This document shows positions 1-6,088 of a DNA stretch of 16,151 nt, one piece after another. The position numbers and the translations under genes are program-made. The first letter of the stretch is position 1; each line of letters begins with the position of its first letter. The DNA lies in NCBI GenBank assembly GCA_947448675.1, contig CANFOR010000037.1:1-16151 (forward strand). Reading direction: 5' to 3'. Origin of the DNA: Betaproteobacteria bacterium. GTDB taxonomy: Bacteria; Pseudomonadota; Gammaproteobacteria; Burkholderiales; Burkholderiaceae_C. Under the pieces are notes generated by a model. The model did no database searches and had not been told where the DNA came from. It saw only the letters and a list, made by a program, of their open reading frames with translations.

Positions 1-875
1 AATCCCAGCACTTGGGCCGCTTGGTGCAGTGCAACGAGGGGCTGCGCCAAGTCCAGCGTCATCGCGCCATTTTGCTTCGACAGTTTGTGTCCGTCGGCGG
101 CCAGTACCAAGGGCAGGTGCAGGTACTTCGGTGTAGCAAGGGCCAGCGCGCGCTGCAGGGCGATTTGCCGAGCGGTGTTGTCGGCCAAGTCTTGGCCGCG
201 CACCACATGGCTCACGGCTTGGGCCGCGTCGTCAACCACCACCGCCAGTTGGTAGGCCCACAGGCCGTCGGCGCGCAGCAGCACAAAGTCGCCCACGCGG
301 TGCGCCAGGTCTTGGCTTTGCGGGCCCAGGCGGCGGTCGCTCCAGCGCACCAGCCCCTCAGCACGCAAGCGCCAGGCCCGGGCCGGTCGGCCCTGCAGGC
401 CATGGCGGCAAGTGCCGGGGTAGACCTGCTCGGCATGGCGTGCGGTGGGTCTTCCCAGGGCTTTTAGGGCCTGCTCTACGTCGCTTCGTGAGCAAGCGCA
501 GGGGTAGGCGTGGTCTGTGGCGATTAACGCGTCTAAAGCGCTGCGGTAGGCCGCACTGCGGCTGGATTGGTATAGCGGCGCTGTGTCGCTGTGCAAGCCG
601 CAGGCCGCGAGCTGGGCCAAGATGGTGGCGTCCATGCCGGGCAGGCAGCGCGGGCCGTCGATGTCTTCGATGCGCACCAACCATTGCCCGCCGTGGGCGC
701 GGGCATCGAGCCAACTGCCCAGGGCGGCTACCAAGGAGCCCGCATGCAGGGGGCCGGTGGGCGAGGGTGCAAAACGGCCTAGGTAGCTGCCAGAGAGGCC
801 ATCGAGCCCAGCGCCCGCCCGGCCTGCCTCGTCGCCTGGCAGCGCAGCAGCGGCAGTTTCACTCAAATGTGGCAC
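1..875 (-). CDS. gluQ: Glutamyl-Q tRNA(Asp) synthetase, 3' end cut by window edge
   Basis: This truncated glutamyl-tRNA synthetase paralogue attaches glutamate to queuosine in the anticodon of tRNA-Asp; it lacks the anticodon-binding domain of true GluRS. The minus-strand reading frame is open from 875 to position 1, about 291 codons, which is nearly the whole family length. Visible are the class I signature RFAPSPTGPLHAGS (residues 34-47), the zinc-site residues in YPCAC (Cys126, Cys128) and YPGTC (Tyr152, Cys156) as in E. coli GluQRS, the VRIEDIDGPR motif, and KLSKQNGA near the C-terminus as the KMSKS loop. No ATG lies near the conserved core. I chose GTG at 875, 5 nt after the stop of the upstream oxidoreductase gene; TTG at 866 is an alternative. 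Both give an N-terminal extension of about 25 residues over E. coli. It is probably co-transcribed with the renalase-like gene. Family assignment is firm and the start is uncertain. Confidence 0.93.
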   Translation of the reverse strand, partial: MPHLSETAAAALPGDEAGRAGAGLDGLSGSYLGRFAPSPTGPLHAGSLVAALGSWLDARAHGGQWLVRIEDIDGPRCLPGMDATILAQLAACGLHSDTAPLYQSSRSAAYRSALDALIATDHAYPCACSRSDVEQALKALGRPTARHAEQVYPGTCRHGLQGRPARAWRLRAEGLVRWSDRRLGPQSQDLAHRVGDFVLLRADGLWAYQLAVVVDDAAQAVSHVVRGQDLADNTARQIALQRALALATPKYLHLPLVLAADGHKLSKQNGAMTLDLAQPLVALHQAAQVLG

Positions 876-880
876 ATGGC

Positions 881-1945
881 TCAGGCCAAGGCCAGCGCCA
901 ACTCCAGGCCGCTGACAAAGGCGTTTTCGACCCGGTGGCCCACGCACCAGTCGCCACACAGGCCCAGGCCCAGTTTGGCGTCCCACACATGGCTGCGGCC
1001 CAGCGGTTTTTCGGTTTGCGCGTATTGCCACAAATGGGCTTGCGCATGGGCCGGTTCGGCGCGAATGCCGGTCACCTCGGCAAAGGCTTTGCGCAGTTTG
1101 GCAGCAACCCGCTCGGGTGCGTCGGCCACATGCTCGCGGCTCCAGGCGGCGCTGGCTTGCACCGTCCAGCGCTCGATCGACTCGCGCTGCGGCTTAGACG
1201 ACTCGCGGGCCAGCCAAGCCAAACGGTGGTGGGTGCTGCGCGCCGCGTTCCATTGCGGGCCCAGGGTGGTCAGGCCGGGCTGGCTGGCCTGTGGGAAGGC
1301 CAGCATCAAGGCCCAGCAGGGCGCAACCTGCACGGCGTCTAGGCTGTTGGCCAGGGGCTTGGCAACGGCTTGCAGCAGCGCTTGGGCTGGGGCTGCGGGC
1401 AGGGCCAAGAGCACGGCGTCAAAGCCGCTGTAGCTGCTGCTCTTGCCCTGCGCGTTGGTGGCAGTGAGCGACCAGCCACCCGTAGCGGGCTTGCGTTGCA
1501 GGCCTGTGACCTGGGTTTGCAAATGCAGTGCCGTAAGGGGCTGGGCCCAGAGCTTGAGTAGGCCGTCCATGCCCGGCTGTGCCACCCAATGGGGTTCGAG
1601 CGCGGGCAGTGCCGCTGCAGCGGTGCGGCCACCGGCGTCGAGTACGCGCACGGCATTGGCGCTCCAGGGGCGGCAGACCTCGGGCGACAGCGCCTGTGCG
1701 TAGCGCAGGGCGGTGGCAAAGCGTTCATCGCGCACCGTGAAGTACTGCGCGCCGTGGTCAAAGCTGCCAAATACGGTGCTGCATGAGGCCATGCGCCCGC
1801 CGACGCTGCTGCTTTTTTCGAACACCGTAACCCGGTGGCCCGCCTGTACCAGTGTGCGTGCCGCCGTGATGCCTGCCATGCCAGCGCCGACGATGGCGAA
1901 GTGCTGATTTTTTTTGCGGAGGAGAGCGGGTGAATTTTTGGTCAT
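881..1945 (-). CDS. FAD-dependent oxidoreductase, renalase/amine-oxidase-like
   Basis: The protein (354 aa) opens with an FAD dinucleotide-binding Rossmann motif, VGAGMAGI at about residues 19-26, followed by the acidic end of the second strand (VFEKS, Glu43) and the GGRM motif typical of the amine-oxidase superfamily. DHGAQYFT at about 63-70 and the C-terminal LGLCGDWCVG...RVENAFVSG are hallmarks of the bacterial renalase-like (COG3380) branch. Characterised bacterial renalases oxidise wrongly reduced isomers of NAD(P)H; whether this one does so is inference. No signal peptide is seen, so it is probably cytoplasmic. ATG at 1945 is preferred; GTG at 1960 would add five residues. The gene lies 41 nt after the LysR gene and 5 nt before gluQ on the same strand, suggesting joint transcription. 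Confidence 0.85.
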   Translation of the reverse strand: MTKNSPALLRKKNQHFAIVGAGMAGITAARTLVQAGHRVTVFEKSSSVGGRMASCSTVFGSFDHGAQYFTVRDERFATALRYAQALSPEVCRPWSANAVRVLDAGGRTAAAALPALEPHWVAQPGMDGLLKLWAQPLTALHLQTQVTGLQRKPATGGWSLTATNAQGKSSSYSGFDAVLLALPAAPAQALLQAVAKPLANSLDAVQVAPCWALMLAFPQASQPGLTTLGPQWNAARSTHHRLAWLARESSKPQRESIERWTVQASAAWSREHVADAPERVAAKLRKAFAEVTGIRAEPAHAQAHLWQYAQTEKPLGRSHVWDAKLGLGLCGDWCVGHRVENAFVSGLELALALA

Positions 1946-1986
1946 GGAATTAATGTACACCTTGGCCGGTATCTGCTACCAAGGGG

Positions 1987-2976
1987 TTAACGCTGTTCCA
2001 ACAAAGCGCGCCGCGTGGCCGGACTTTCTAAGGCCTGCAGCCACCAGGCCAAGGCCCGGCCTTGGCCCTTGAGCCCAGGGCTCTGTGGCACTGAGCGCCA
2101 AGCGTAGGCCACGCGTGGATTGCCGCGTGGGCGCTTGATGGCCTTGACCACCAGGCGCCCGCTTTCAATGTAGGGCCGAGCCATCGATTCGGGCACCGAG
2201 CCGCAGCCCAGGCCGCGCAACTGGGCTTCGAGCTTGGCACCCATACTGGCCACGGTAAACACTTCCTGCCCACCGAGCACACCTAGGCTGATGCCGCGCC
2301 CGCGCTGCACCGAGTCGGCCACGGCCACGATGCGGTGTTGGCTGATCAGCGCGTCGCTGAGCGGCTCGGGCGCGTTGGCCAAGGGGTGGTGTGGCGCCAC
2401 CACAAACACCATGTCGAAGGGCCCCAGTGGCTTGCTTTGCAAGCCAGCCAGTATGGTGGCATCGGGCACCACGCCAATGGCCAGGTCGGACTGTCCGCTG
2501 GTGAGCGACTCCAAGGTGCCCTCCAGGGACTCGTCACGCAGGCGAATGCGGGTGGGCGCTTGCAGGCTAAAGAATTGCTCTACCAAATCTTGCATGGTGC
2601 TGGGCGAGACGATGGTGTCGACCGCAATGCTCAGCTGCGGTTCCCAGCCAGTGGCCACGCGTTGCACCCGGTTGGCCACGGCATTGAGGTCTTGCATGAT
2701 GCGCTGCCCCTCGTTCACCAGCTCTTGCCCGGCTGGGGTGAGCACAGCTTGGCGCGAGCTGCGGTCAAACAGCAGCACGTCGAGCGCGTCTTCGAGCAGG
2801 CGCACGCGGTAGGTCAAAGCGCTGGGCACCAAGCCCAGAGCGCGCGCCGCTTTAGCAAAGCTGCCCTCGGTGGAAATCGAGCAGAGCATGGCCAAAGCCT
2901 CGGGAGTGAGCACCTGTACCAAGGGTGTAGCCGGCTTGGTACGCGCAGTAGGTTTTGGGTTGGGTGTTTTAATCAT
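1987..2976 (-). CDS. LysR-family transcriptional regulator
   Basis: This 329-aa protein has the classic LysR layout: an N-terminal winged helix-turn-helix (LTPEALAML...GSFAKAARALGLVPSALTYRVRLLEDAL, about residues 23-65, then LLFDRSSRQAVLTPAGQEL) and an effector-binding domain of the periplasmic-binding-protein fold from about residue 95 to the end. The first 22 residues (Lys/Pro/Thr-rich) precede the usual LysR start and may be disordered or mis-assigned; no Shine-Dalgarno is seen before the ATG at 2976. It is divergent from the dioxygenase-pirin-DoxX-flavodoxin genes, the usual arrangement for a LysR protein and its target operon. A T-N11-A dyad at 3012-3026 fits a binding site. The inducer is unknown; an aromatic or quinone is an inference from the neighbours. 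Confidence 0.93.
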   Translation of the reverse strand: MIKTPNPKPTARTKPATPLVQVLTPEALAMLCSISTEGSFAKAARALGLVPSALTYRVRLLEDALDVLLFDRSSRQAVLTPAGQELVNEGQRIMQDLNAVANRVQRVATGWEPQLSIAVDTIVSPSTMQDLVEQFFSLQAPTRIRLRDESLEGTLESLTSGQSDLAIGVVPDATILAGLQSKPLGPFDMVFVVAPHHPLANAPEPLSDALISQHRIVAVADSVQRGRGISLGVLGGQEVFTVASMGAKLEAQLRGLGCGSVPESMARPYIESGRLVVKAIKRPRGNPRVAYAWRSVPQSPGLKGQGRALAWWLQALESPATRRALLEQR

Positions 2977-2991
2977 TCAAAAATTTTGAAT
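2975..2991. promoter_or_regulatory. 17-bp perfect palindrome over the LysR start codon
   Basis: ATTCAAAAATTTTGAAT is an eight-base inverted repeat around a central A, and it covers the end of the LysR gene's ATG. It lies next to the LysR-type dyad in an AT-rich gap within GC-rich DNA. It could be an autoregulatory operator or a small hairpin that limits initiation of the regulator gene. The palindrome is seen directly; the function is inference. Confidence 0.45.
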
Positions 2992-3011
2992 TAAATCATC
3001 AAATAAAACCA

Positions 3012-3026
3012 ATTGTATTGAACAAT
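3012..3026. promoter_or_regulatory. Candidate LysR-type binding site (T-N11-A dyad)
   Basis: ATTGT-N5-ACAAT is a 5-bp interrupted dyad that contains the T-N11-A spacing (3013 to 3025) expected of LysR-family recognition sites. It lies between the divergent LysR and dioxygenase genes. A weak sigma70-like pair, TTGTAT (3013-3018) and TTACAT (3035-3040) with a 16-nt spacer, overlaps it on the plus strand and would start transcription just before the dioxygenase ribosome-binding site. Binding here could therefore control both genes. Confidence 0.5.
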
Positions 3027-3062
3027 AATCAGGCTTACATTCGATCCCTCAAGAGGTACATC

Positions 3063-3869
3063 ATGAAACTTCCCAGCTACTACATCGCCCACGGCGGCGG
3101 CCCCTGGCCTTATGTGCCCGAAATGCGTCGCATGCACCAGGCGCTGGAGCTGTCTTTGCAAGACATTCCGCGCCAACTGGGCGCCGCACCCAAGGCGGTG
3201 CTGATGATCTCCGCCCATTGGGAAGAGCGTGGCTTCAGCGTGTCCTGCGCCGCAGCACCGGGCATGATCTATGACTACTACAACTTTCCGCCGCAAACCT
3301 ATAGCGTCACCTACCCAGCACCGGGTGCGCCCGCGCTGGCCCAGCACGTGCGCGGCCTGATCGAAGCGGCGGGTTTGCCGACCCAGCTCGACGCAGCGCG
3401 CGGCTACGACCACGGCACCTTTGTACCCCTGGCGGTGATGTTCCCCGAAGCGAATGTGCCGGTAGTGCAGGTCTCGATGCAACACGGCTACGACCCGCTG
3501 CGCCATGTGGCCCTGGGCCGTGCCCTGGCTCCGCTGCGCGAAGAGGGTGTACTCATCATTGGCAGCGGCCTGAGCTACCACAACCTGCGCGCTCTAGGCC
3601 CGCCCGCTAAGGTGCCTTCCGCAGCTTTTGACGCCTGGCTGCAAGAGACCCTGGTGGCCGCTAGCCCACAGCAGCGCGTGGAACGCCTGGGCAGCTGGGC
3701 CCAAGCGCCCGCCGCGCGCGCCTGCCATCCGCAAGAAGACCACCTGATGCCGCTGATGGTGGCCGTTGGCGCTGCCCAGGACGATGCCGCGACTTGTTGC
3801 TACCACGAAGACGGTTTTATGGGCAGCACGGTGTCGAGTTTTCGCTTTGGCCAAGCCGCGCACGCCTAA
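3063..3869 (+). CDS. DODA-type extradiol aromatic ring-opening dioxygenase
   Basis: This 268-aa protein belongs to the class III (LigB/4,5-DOPA dioxygenase, YgiD-like) extradiol dioxygenases, which use a non-haem metal to open catechol-type rings. Compared with YgiD, the likely metal and active-site residues are present: HGGGP (His10), SAHWE (His52), YDHGTFVPL (His117), SGLSYHNL (His173) and HPQEDHLMPL (His222/His227). YDYYNFPPQTYSVTYPAPG matches the conserved middle block. I chose ATG 3063 because AAGAGG at 3051-3056 sits 6 nt upstream and the conserved N-terminus begins there; an earlier in-frame start at 3018 would run through the dyad and promoter region. It is the first gene of the operon divergent from the LysR regulator and is followed 23 nt later by the pirin gene. 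The natural substrate cannot be read from the sequence. Confidence 0.92.
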   Translation: MKLPSYYIAHGGGPWPYVPEMRRMHQALELSLQDIPRQLGAAPKAVLMISAHWEERGFSVSCAAAPGMIYDYYNFPPQTYSVTYPAPGAPALAQHVRGLIEAAGLPTQLDAARGYDHGTFVPLAVMFPEANVPVVQVSMQHGYDPLRHVALGRALAPLREEGVLIIGSGLSYHNLRALGPPAKVPSAAFDAWLQETLVAASPQQRVERLGSWAQAPAARACHPQEDHLMPLMVAVGAAQDDAATCCYHEDGFMGSTVSSFRFGQAAHA

Positions 3870-3892
3870 GCCAAGCACCAGGAGTTTGAAGC

Positions 3893-4594
3893 ATGATTAC
3901 CCTGCGCAAATCACAAGACCGCGGCTATGCCGACCACGGCTGGCTCAAGAGCTTTCACAGCTTTTCTTTTGCGGGCTACCACGACCCGGCGCACATGGGC
4001 TTTGGCAGCCTGCGCGTCATTAACGAAGACCGCATTGCCGCAGGCACCGGCTTTGGCACGCATGGCCACAAAGACATGGAAATCATTTCCTACGTTCTCT
4101 CAGGCAATTTGGCGCACAAAGACAGCATGGGCAACGTCAAGGGCATTCCGCCCGGCGACGTGCAGCGCATGAGCGCAGGCACCGGCGTGATGCACAGCGA
4201 GTTCAACCACGCGCAAGGCCAAGAGACGCATTTTTTGCAAATTTGGATCGAGCCCCACACCAAGGGCATTGCGCCGGGCTACGAGCAAAAAAGCTTTGCG
4301 CAGAGCGAGAAGCAGGGCGTGTTGCGCCTGGTGGCCTCGCCCGACGGCGCGCAGGGCTCGGTTACCGTGCATGCCAACGCGCAGCTCTACGCCGGTTTGC
4401 TTGACGGCGCACAAAGCGCCCAACTTGAACTTTCTACCGCACACAAGGCCTATGTGCACCTGGTGAGCGGCGCATTGCAAGTCAACGGCCACAAGCTAGT
4501 GGGTGGCGATGCGGCCTTGCTGGTGGGCGAGAGCCTGCTCAGCTTGAGCGATGGCCAAGACGCTGAAGTCTTGGTGTTTGATCTCGCCACGTGA
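3893..4594 (+). CDS. Pirin family protein (YhhW-like)
   Basis: The 233-aa product is a bicupin of the pirin family and matches E. coli YhhW in length and motifs. The four metal ligands are intact: His57 and His59 in GTHGHKDMEI, His101 and Glu103 in GVMHSEFN. The N-terminal LRKSQDRG and FHSFSFAGYHDP and the block FGSLRVINEDRI are typical. Some pirins, including YhhW, cleave the flavonol quercetin in vitro as quercetin 2,3-dioxygenases; others act as redox-sensing regulators, so the role here is open. AGGAG at 3880-3884 lies 8 nt before the ATG and the gene starts 23 nt after the dioxygenase stop, so the two are very probably co-transcribed. A second ring-opening enzyme next to the DODA-type one would fit an aromatic-detoxification unit. 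Confidence 0.94.
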   Translation: MITLRKSQDRGYADHGWLKSFHSFSFAGYHDPAHMGFGSLRVINEDRIAAGTGFGTHGHKDMEIISYVLSGNLAHKDSMGNVKGIPPGDVQRMSAGTGVMHSEFNHAQGQETHFLQIWIEPHTKGIAPGYEQKSFAQSEKQGVLRLVASPDGAQGSVTVHANAQLYAGLLDGAQSAQLELSTAHKAYVHLVSGALQVNGHKLVGGDAALLVGESLLSLSDGQDAEVLVFDLAT

Positions 4595-4676
4595 ATCCCT
4601 TATTTCTGACGTATTTCTACTTTATTTTGCGCTATTCATCTTTTCTTAACCCTTCTCAACTAACCTGAAAGCTCCT

Positions 4677-5084
4677 ATGAACGCACTTCAAAATCCCCTC
4701 AGCCTGGTCGGCCGCATCTTGATCGCCTTGCTGTTTTTGCCCGCGGGCCTGACGAAAATTGCGGGCTTTGCCGGTACCGTGGGCTACATCGCCTCTAAAG
4801 GCGTGCCGTTGCCCGAGCTGTGCGCCGCCATTGCCATAGCGGTCGAAGTCTTGGGCGGCTTGGCCTTGATCGTGGGTTTTAAAACCCGCTATACCGCCTT
4901 GATCGTGGCAGGTTTTACCTTCGTCATCAGTTTCATTTTCCACAACTTTTGGGCCGTGCCTGCCGACCAAATGATGATGCAGCAGATCAACTTTTTCAAG
5001 AACATGGCCGTGGTCGGCGGCTTGCTTGGCATGGCCGCCTGGGGCGCGGGCGCCTGGAGCTTGGACGCTAAACTCAGCAAGTAA
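4677..5084 (+). CDS. DoxX family membrane protein
   Basis: This small protein (135 aa) has four hydrophobic stretches at about residues 9-30, 45-68, 70-92 and 109-128, the four-helix layout of the DoxX family. The conserved start GRILIALLFLPAGLTKIAGF (11-30) with its small-residue and Lys motif and the VEVLGGLALIVGF block are characteristic. DoxX proteins sit in the inner membrane and have been linked to thiosulfate:quinone oxidoreductase subunits and, in other bacteria, to redox-stress complexes; the biochemical role is mostly unknown. It follows the pirin gene after an AT-rich 82-nt gap with no clear Shine-Dalgarno, so it might have its own promoter. Its place next to quinone- and aromatic-handling genes suggests a membrane redox role, which is inference. 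Confidence 0.88.
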   Translation: MNALQNPLSLVGRILIALLFLPAGLTKIAGFAGTVGYIASKGVPLPELCAAIAIAVEVLGGLALIVGFKTRYTALIVAGFTFVISFIFHNFWAVPADQMMMQQINFFKNMAVVGGLLGMAAWGAGAWSLDAKLSK

Positions 5085-5093
5085 TTTCGCCAT

Positions 5094-5139
5094 CCATTTT
5101 TAGCCACCTATTGGCCACCTATTTGGCAGGTAAAAATGG
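5094..5139. repeat. Inverted repeat enclosing an 11-bp direct repeat
   Basis: CCATTTTTA (5094-5102) pairs perfectly with TAAAAATGG (5131-5139). Between the arms, GCCACCTATTG (5103-5113) and GCCACCTATTT (5114-5124) form a tandem direct repeat. It begins 9 nt after the doxX stop. It lacks a following T-run, so it is not a standard Rho-independent terminator, but it may slow or stop transcription or protect the 3' end of the upstream message. Confidence 0.6.
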
Positions 5140-5142
5140 CTG

Positions 5143-5162
5143 TGACGCCCGTGAAATGGGCG
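5143..5162. repeat. Hairpin ACGCCC/GGGCGT
   Basis: ACGCCC and GGGCGT form a 6-bp stem around a 7-nt loop (GTGAAAT). It is the second of three consecutive stem-loops in the gap between the DoxX and flavodoxin genes. There is no T-run after it; its function is unknown. Confidence 0.5.
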
Positions 5163-5168
5163 TATAAA

Positions 5169-5185
5169 GCTATTAATTTTATAGC
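5169..5185. repeat. 17-nt AT-rich hairpin element, copy 1
   Basis: GCTATTAATTTTATAGC has GCTAT/ATAGC arms around a 7-nt AT-rich centre. It is the third stem-loop in the doxX-flavodoxin gap and shares length and pattern with elements at 8428, 10970, 11667 and 13290. From memory, similar short GCTAT...ATAGC hairpins are common in Comamonadaceae genomes; this could not be checked here. Confidence 0.5.
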
Positions 5186-5223
5186 ATTCGATTTTTTCAT
5201 CAACGCCTATCAGGAGAATTCTC

Positions 5224-5757
5224 ATGGCAAAAGTAGCAGTTGTGTACCACTCGGGTTATGGTCATACCCAGCGCGTGGCGCAGTTCGTAGCCGAGGGCGC
5301 GGGCACCAGCCCCATCGCCATCGACGCCGAAGGCAACCTAACCCCCGAGCAATGGGCCACGCTGGACGCCGCCGACGCCATCATCATGGGCAGCCCTACC
5401 TACATGGGCATGGCGAGCTGGCAGTTCAAAAAATTTGCCGACGCCACCAGTGCCAAATGGATGTCGGGTGCCTGGAAAGACAAGGTCGCGGGCGGTTTCA
5501 CCTGCTCGGCCAGCCCCAGCGGTGACAAACTCTCGACATTGCAGTACTTCATCACCCTGGCGATGCAATTGGGCATGGTCTGGGTGGGCCAGCCTGCAAT
5601 GAATGACGGCAACATCAACCGTATTGGTTCCAACAGCGGCGTGATGGCCCAAGTCGGCCCTACCAGCCCCGCGGCCGACATTCCCCAAGGCGACCTCGAC
5701 ACCGCCAAAGCCTACGGTGCCCGCGTGGCTGCTATGGCAGCCAAACTGCGCGCCTAA
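5224..5757 (+). CDS. WrbA-like flavodoxin / NAD(P)H:quinone oxidoreductase family
   Basis: The 177-aa product has a flavodoxin fold: a first beta strand with the FMN phosphate-binding loop (VVYHSGYGHT, residues 6-15), the second FMN loop IIMGSPTYMG (about 53-62), and the KVAGGFTCSASPSGDK block (87-102) that contacts the isoalloxazine ring in WrbA-type proteins. These flavoproteins reduce quinones by two electrons and so avoid semiquinone formation. At 177 residues it is slightly shorter than E. coli WrbA, so exact substrate and partner remain open. AGGAGA at 5212-5217, 6 nt before the ATG, fixes the start. It is the last gene of the cluster, after a 139-nt hairpin-rich gap, so its expression may be uncoupled from doxX. 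The final codons and stop lie inside a 13-bp tandem repeat. Confidence 0.88.
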   Translation: MAKVAVVYHSGYGHTQRVAQFVAEGAGTSPIAIDAEGNLTPEQWATLDAADAIIMGSPTYMGMASWQFKKFADATSAKWMSGAWKDKVAGGFTCSASPSGDKLSTLQYFITLAMQLGMVWVGQPAMNDGNINRIGSNSGVMAQVGPTSPAADIPQGDLDTAKAYGARVAAMAAKLRA

Positions 5758-5786
5758 GTTGCGCGCCTAAGTTGCGCGCTTAACTT
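5748..5786 (+). repeat. 13-bp tandem repeat, three units, covering a stop codon
   Basis: GCGCGCCTAAGTT occurs at 5748-5760 and again exactly at 5761-5773, then with two changes at 5774-5786. The first unit carries the last codons and TAA of the flavodoxin gene. Because the unit is not a multiple of three, extra copies would not lengthen the protein. It looks like slippage duplication at the end of the gene. Confidence 0.85.
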
Positions 5787-5858
5787 GCAAGCTTCAAATT
5801 GGCAAAAAGCGCGCCAAAGAGCGCGCAAAAGAAATTGCTAGGTAAAAACCCCAGGCCG

Positions 5859-5867
5859 TGCGATAAT
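5859..5867 (+). promoter_or_regulatory. Candidate extended -10 promoter for the helicase leader
   Basis: TGCGATAAT fits an extended -10 element (TGN followed by GATAAT, close to TATAAT). No good -35 is seen at normal spacing; TTGCTA at 5835-5840 is 21 nt away, which is too long. Transcription from here would begin near 5874 and give a leader of about 215 nt before the helicase ATG. Confidence 0.4.
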
Positions 5868-5873
5868 CCAAGG

Positions 5874-6064
5874 CTGCGCTGCAAAAGCGGCGCAGTTTTG
5901 TACATCTCCCTTCACACTTACCGGCCCGCAGGCAAGCCCATTGGTTTATGCCCGCATGAATGGGTCACAGGTCTCCTTCTGCCCGCAGAAGATCGGCACT
6001 GAGCTTCGTTTGATGGTTGATGTTTTTTAACCATAAGCGACGGCTCCCATCGGTTCTTTAACCG
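5874..6064 (+). other. Structured 5' leader of the DEAD-box helicase
   Basis: This gene-free stretch folds into successive stem-loops on paper: CTGCGCTGC-AAAA-GCGGCGCAG at 5874-5895, followed by TTTT; CCCATT/AATGGG at 5937-5964; CTTCTG-CCCG-CAGAAG at 5976-5991; ATGGTT/AACCAT at 6013-6034; and CGGTT-CTTT-AACCG at 6051-6064. The heptamer GCCCGCA occurs three times (5924, 5950, 5981), each falling at or near a predicted loop. The GGTT and AACC arms of the last two hairpins can also pair with each other's partners, so alternative folds are possible. Such leaders fit post-transcriptional or cold-dependent control of a helicase gene. I do not recognise a named riboswitch. The first hairpin with its T-run could instead be a weak terminator for the flavodoxin gene. 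Confidence 0.5.
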
Positions 6065-6088
6065 GTGCTGCTGCGTGTGAGAACTTTT

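Noticed and set aside
440..1342. 300-codon plus-strand frame across gluQ and the renalase-like gene
   Set aside because: It spans the junction of two well-supported minus-strand genes and shows no recognisable motif, only Arg/Gly/Ala-rich sequence.
3018..3062. Earlier in-frame start of the dioxygenase
   Set aside because: The added residues are not like the family, the stretch includes the LysR-type dyad, and the ATG at 3063 has its own AAGAGG site.
5136..5525. 129-codon frame overlapping the flavodoxin gene in another frame
   Set aside because: The flavodoxin frame has clear FMN motifs and a good ribosome-binding site; this one is Arg/His-rich without any motif.
5799..6002. 67-codon frame in the helicase leader, starting with TTG
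   Set aside because: It has no ribosome-binding site or domain, and it covers the predicted hairpins; the region is better explained as structured leader. A short leader peptide cannot be fully excluded.
5874..6064. Known riboswitch or 6S-like RNA in the helicase leader
   Set aside because: I compared it with the cobalamin, TPP and 6S signatures I know and found no convincing match, so I describe it only as a structured leader.
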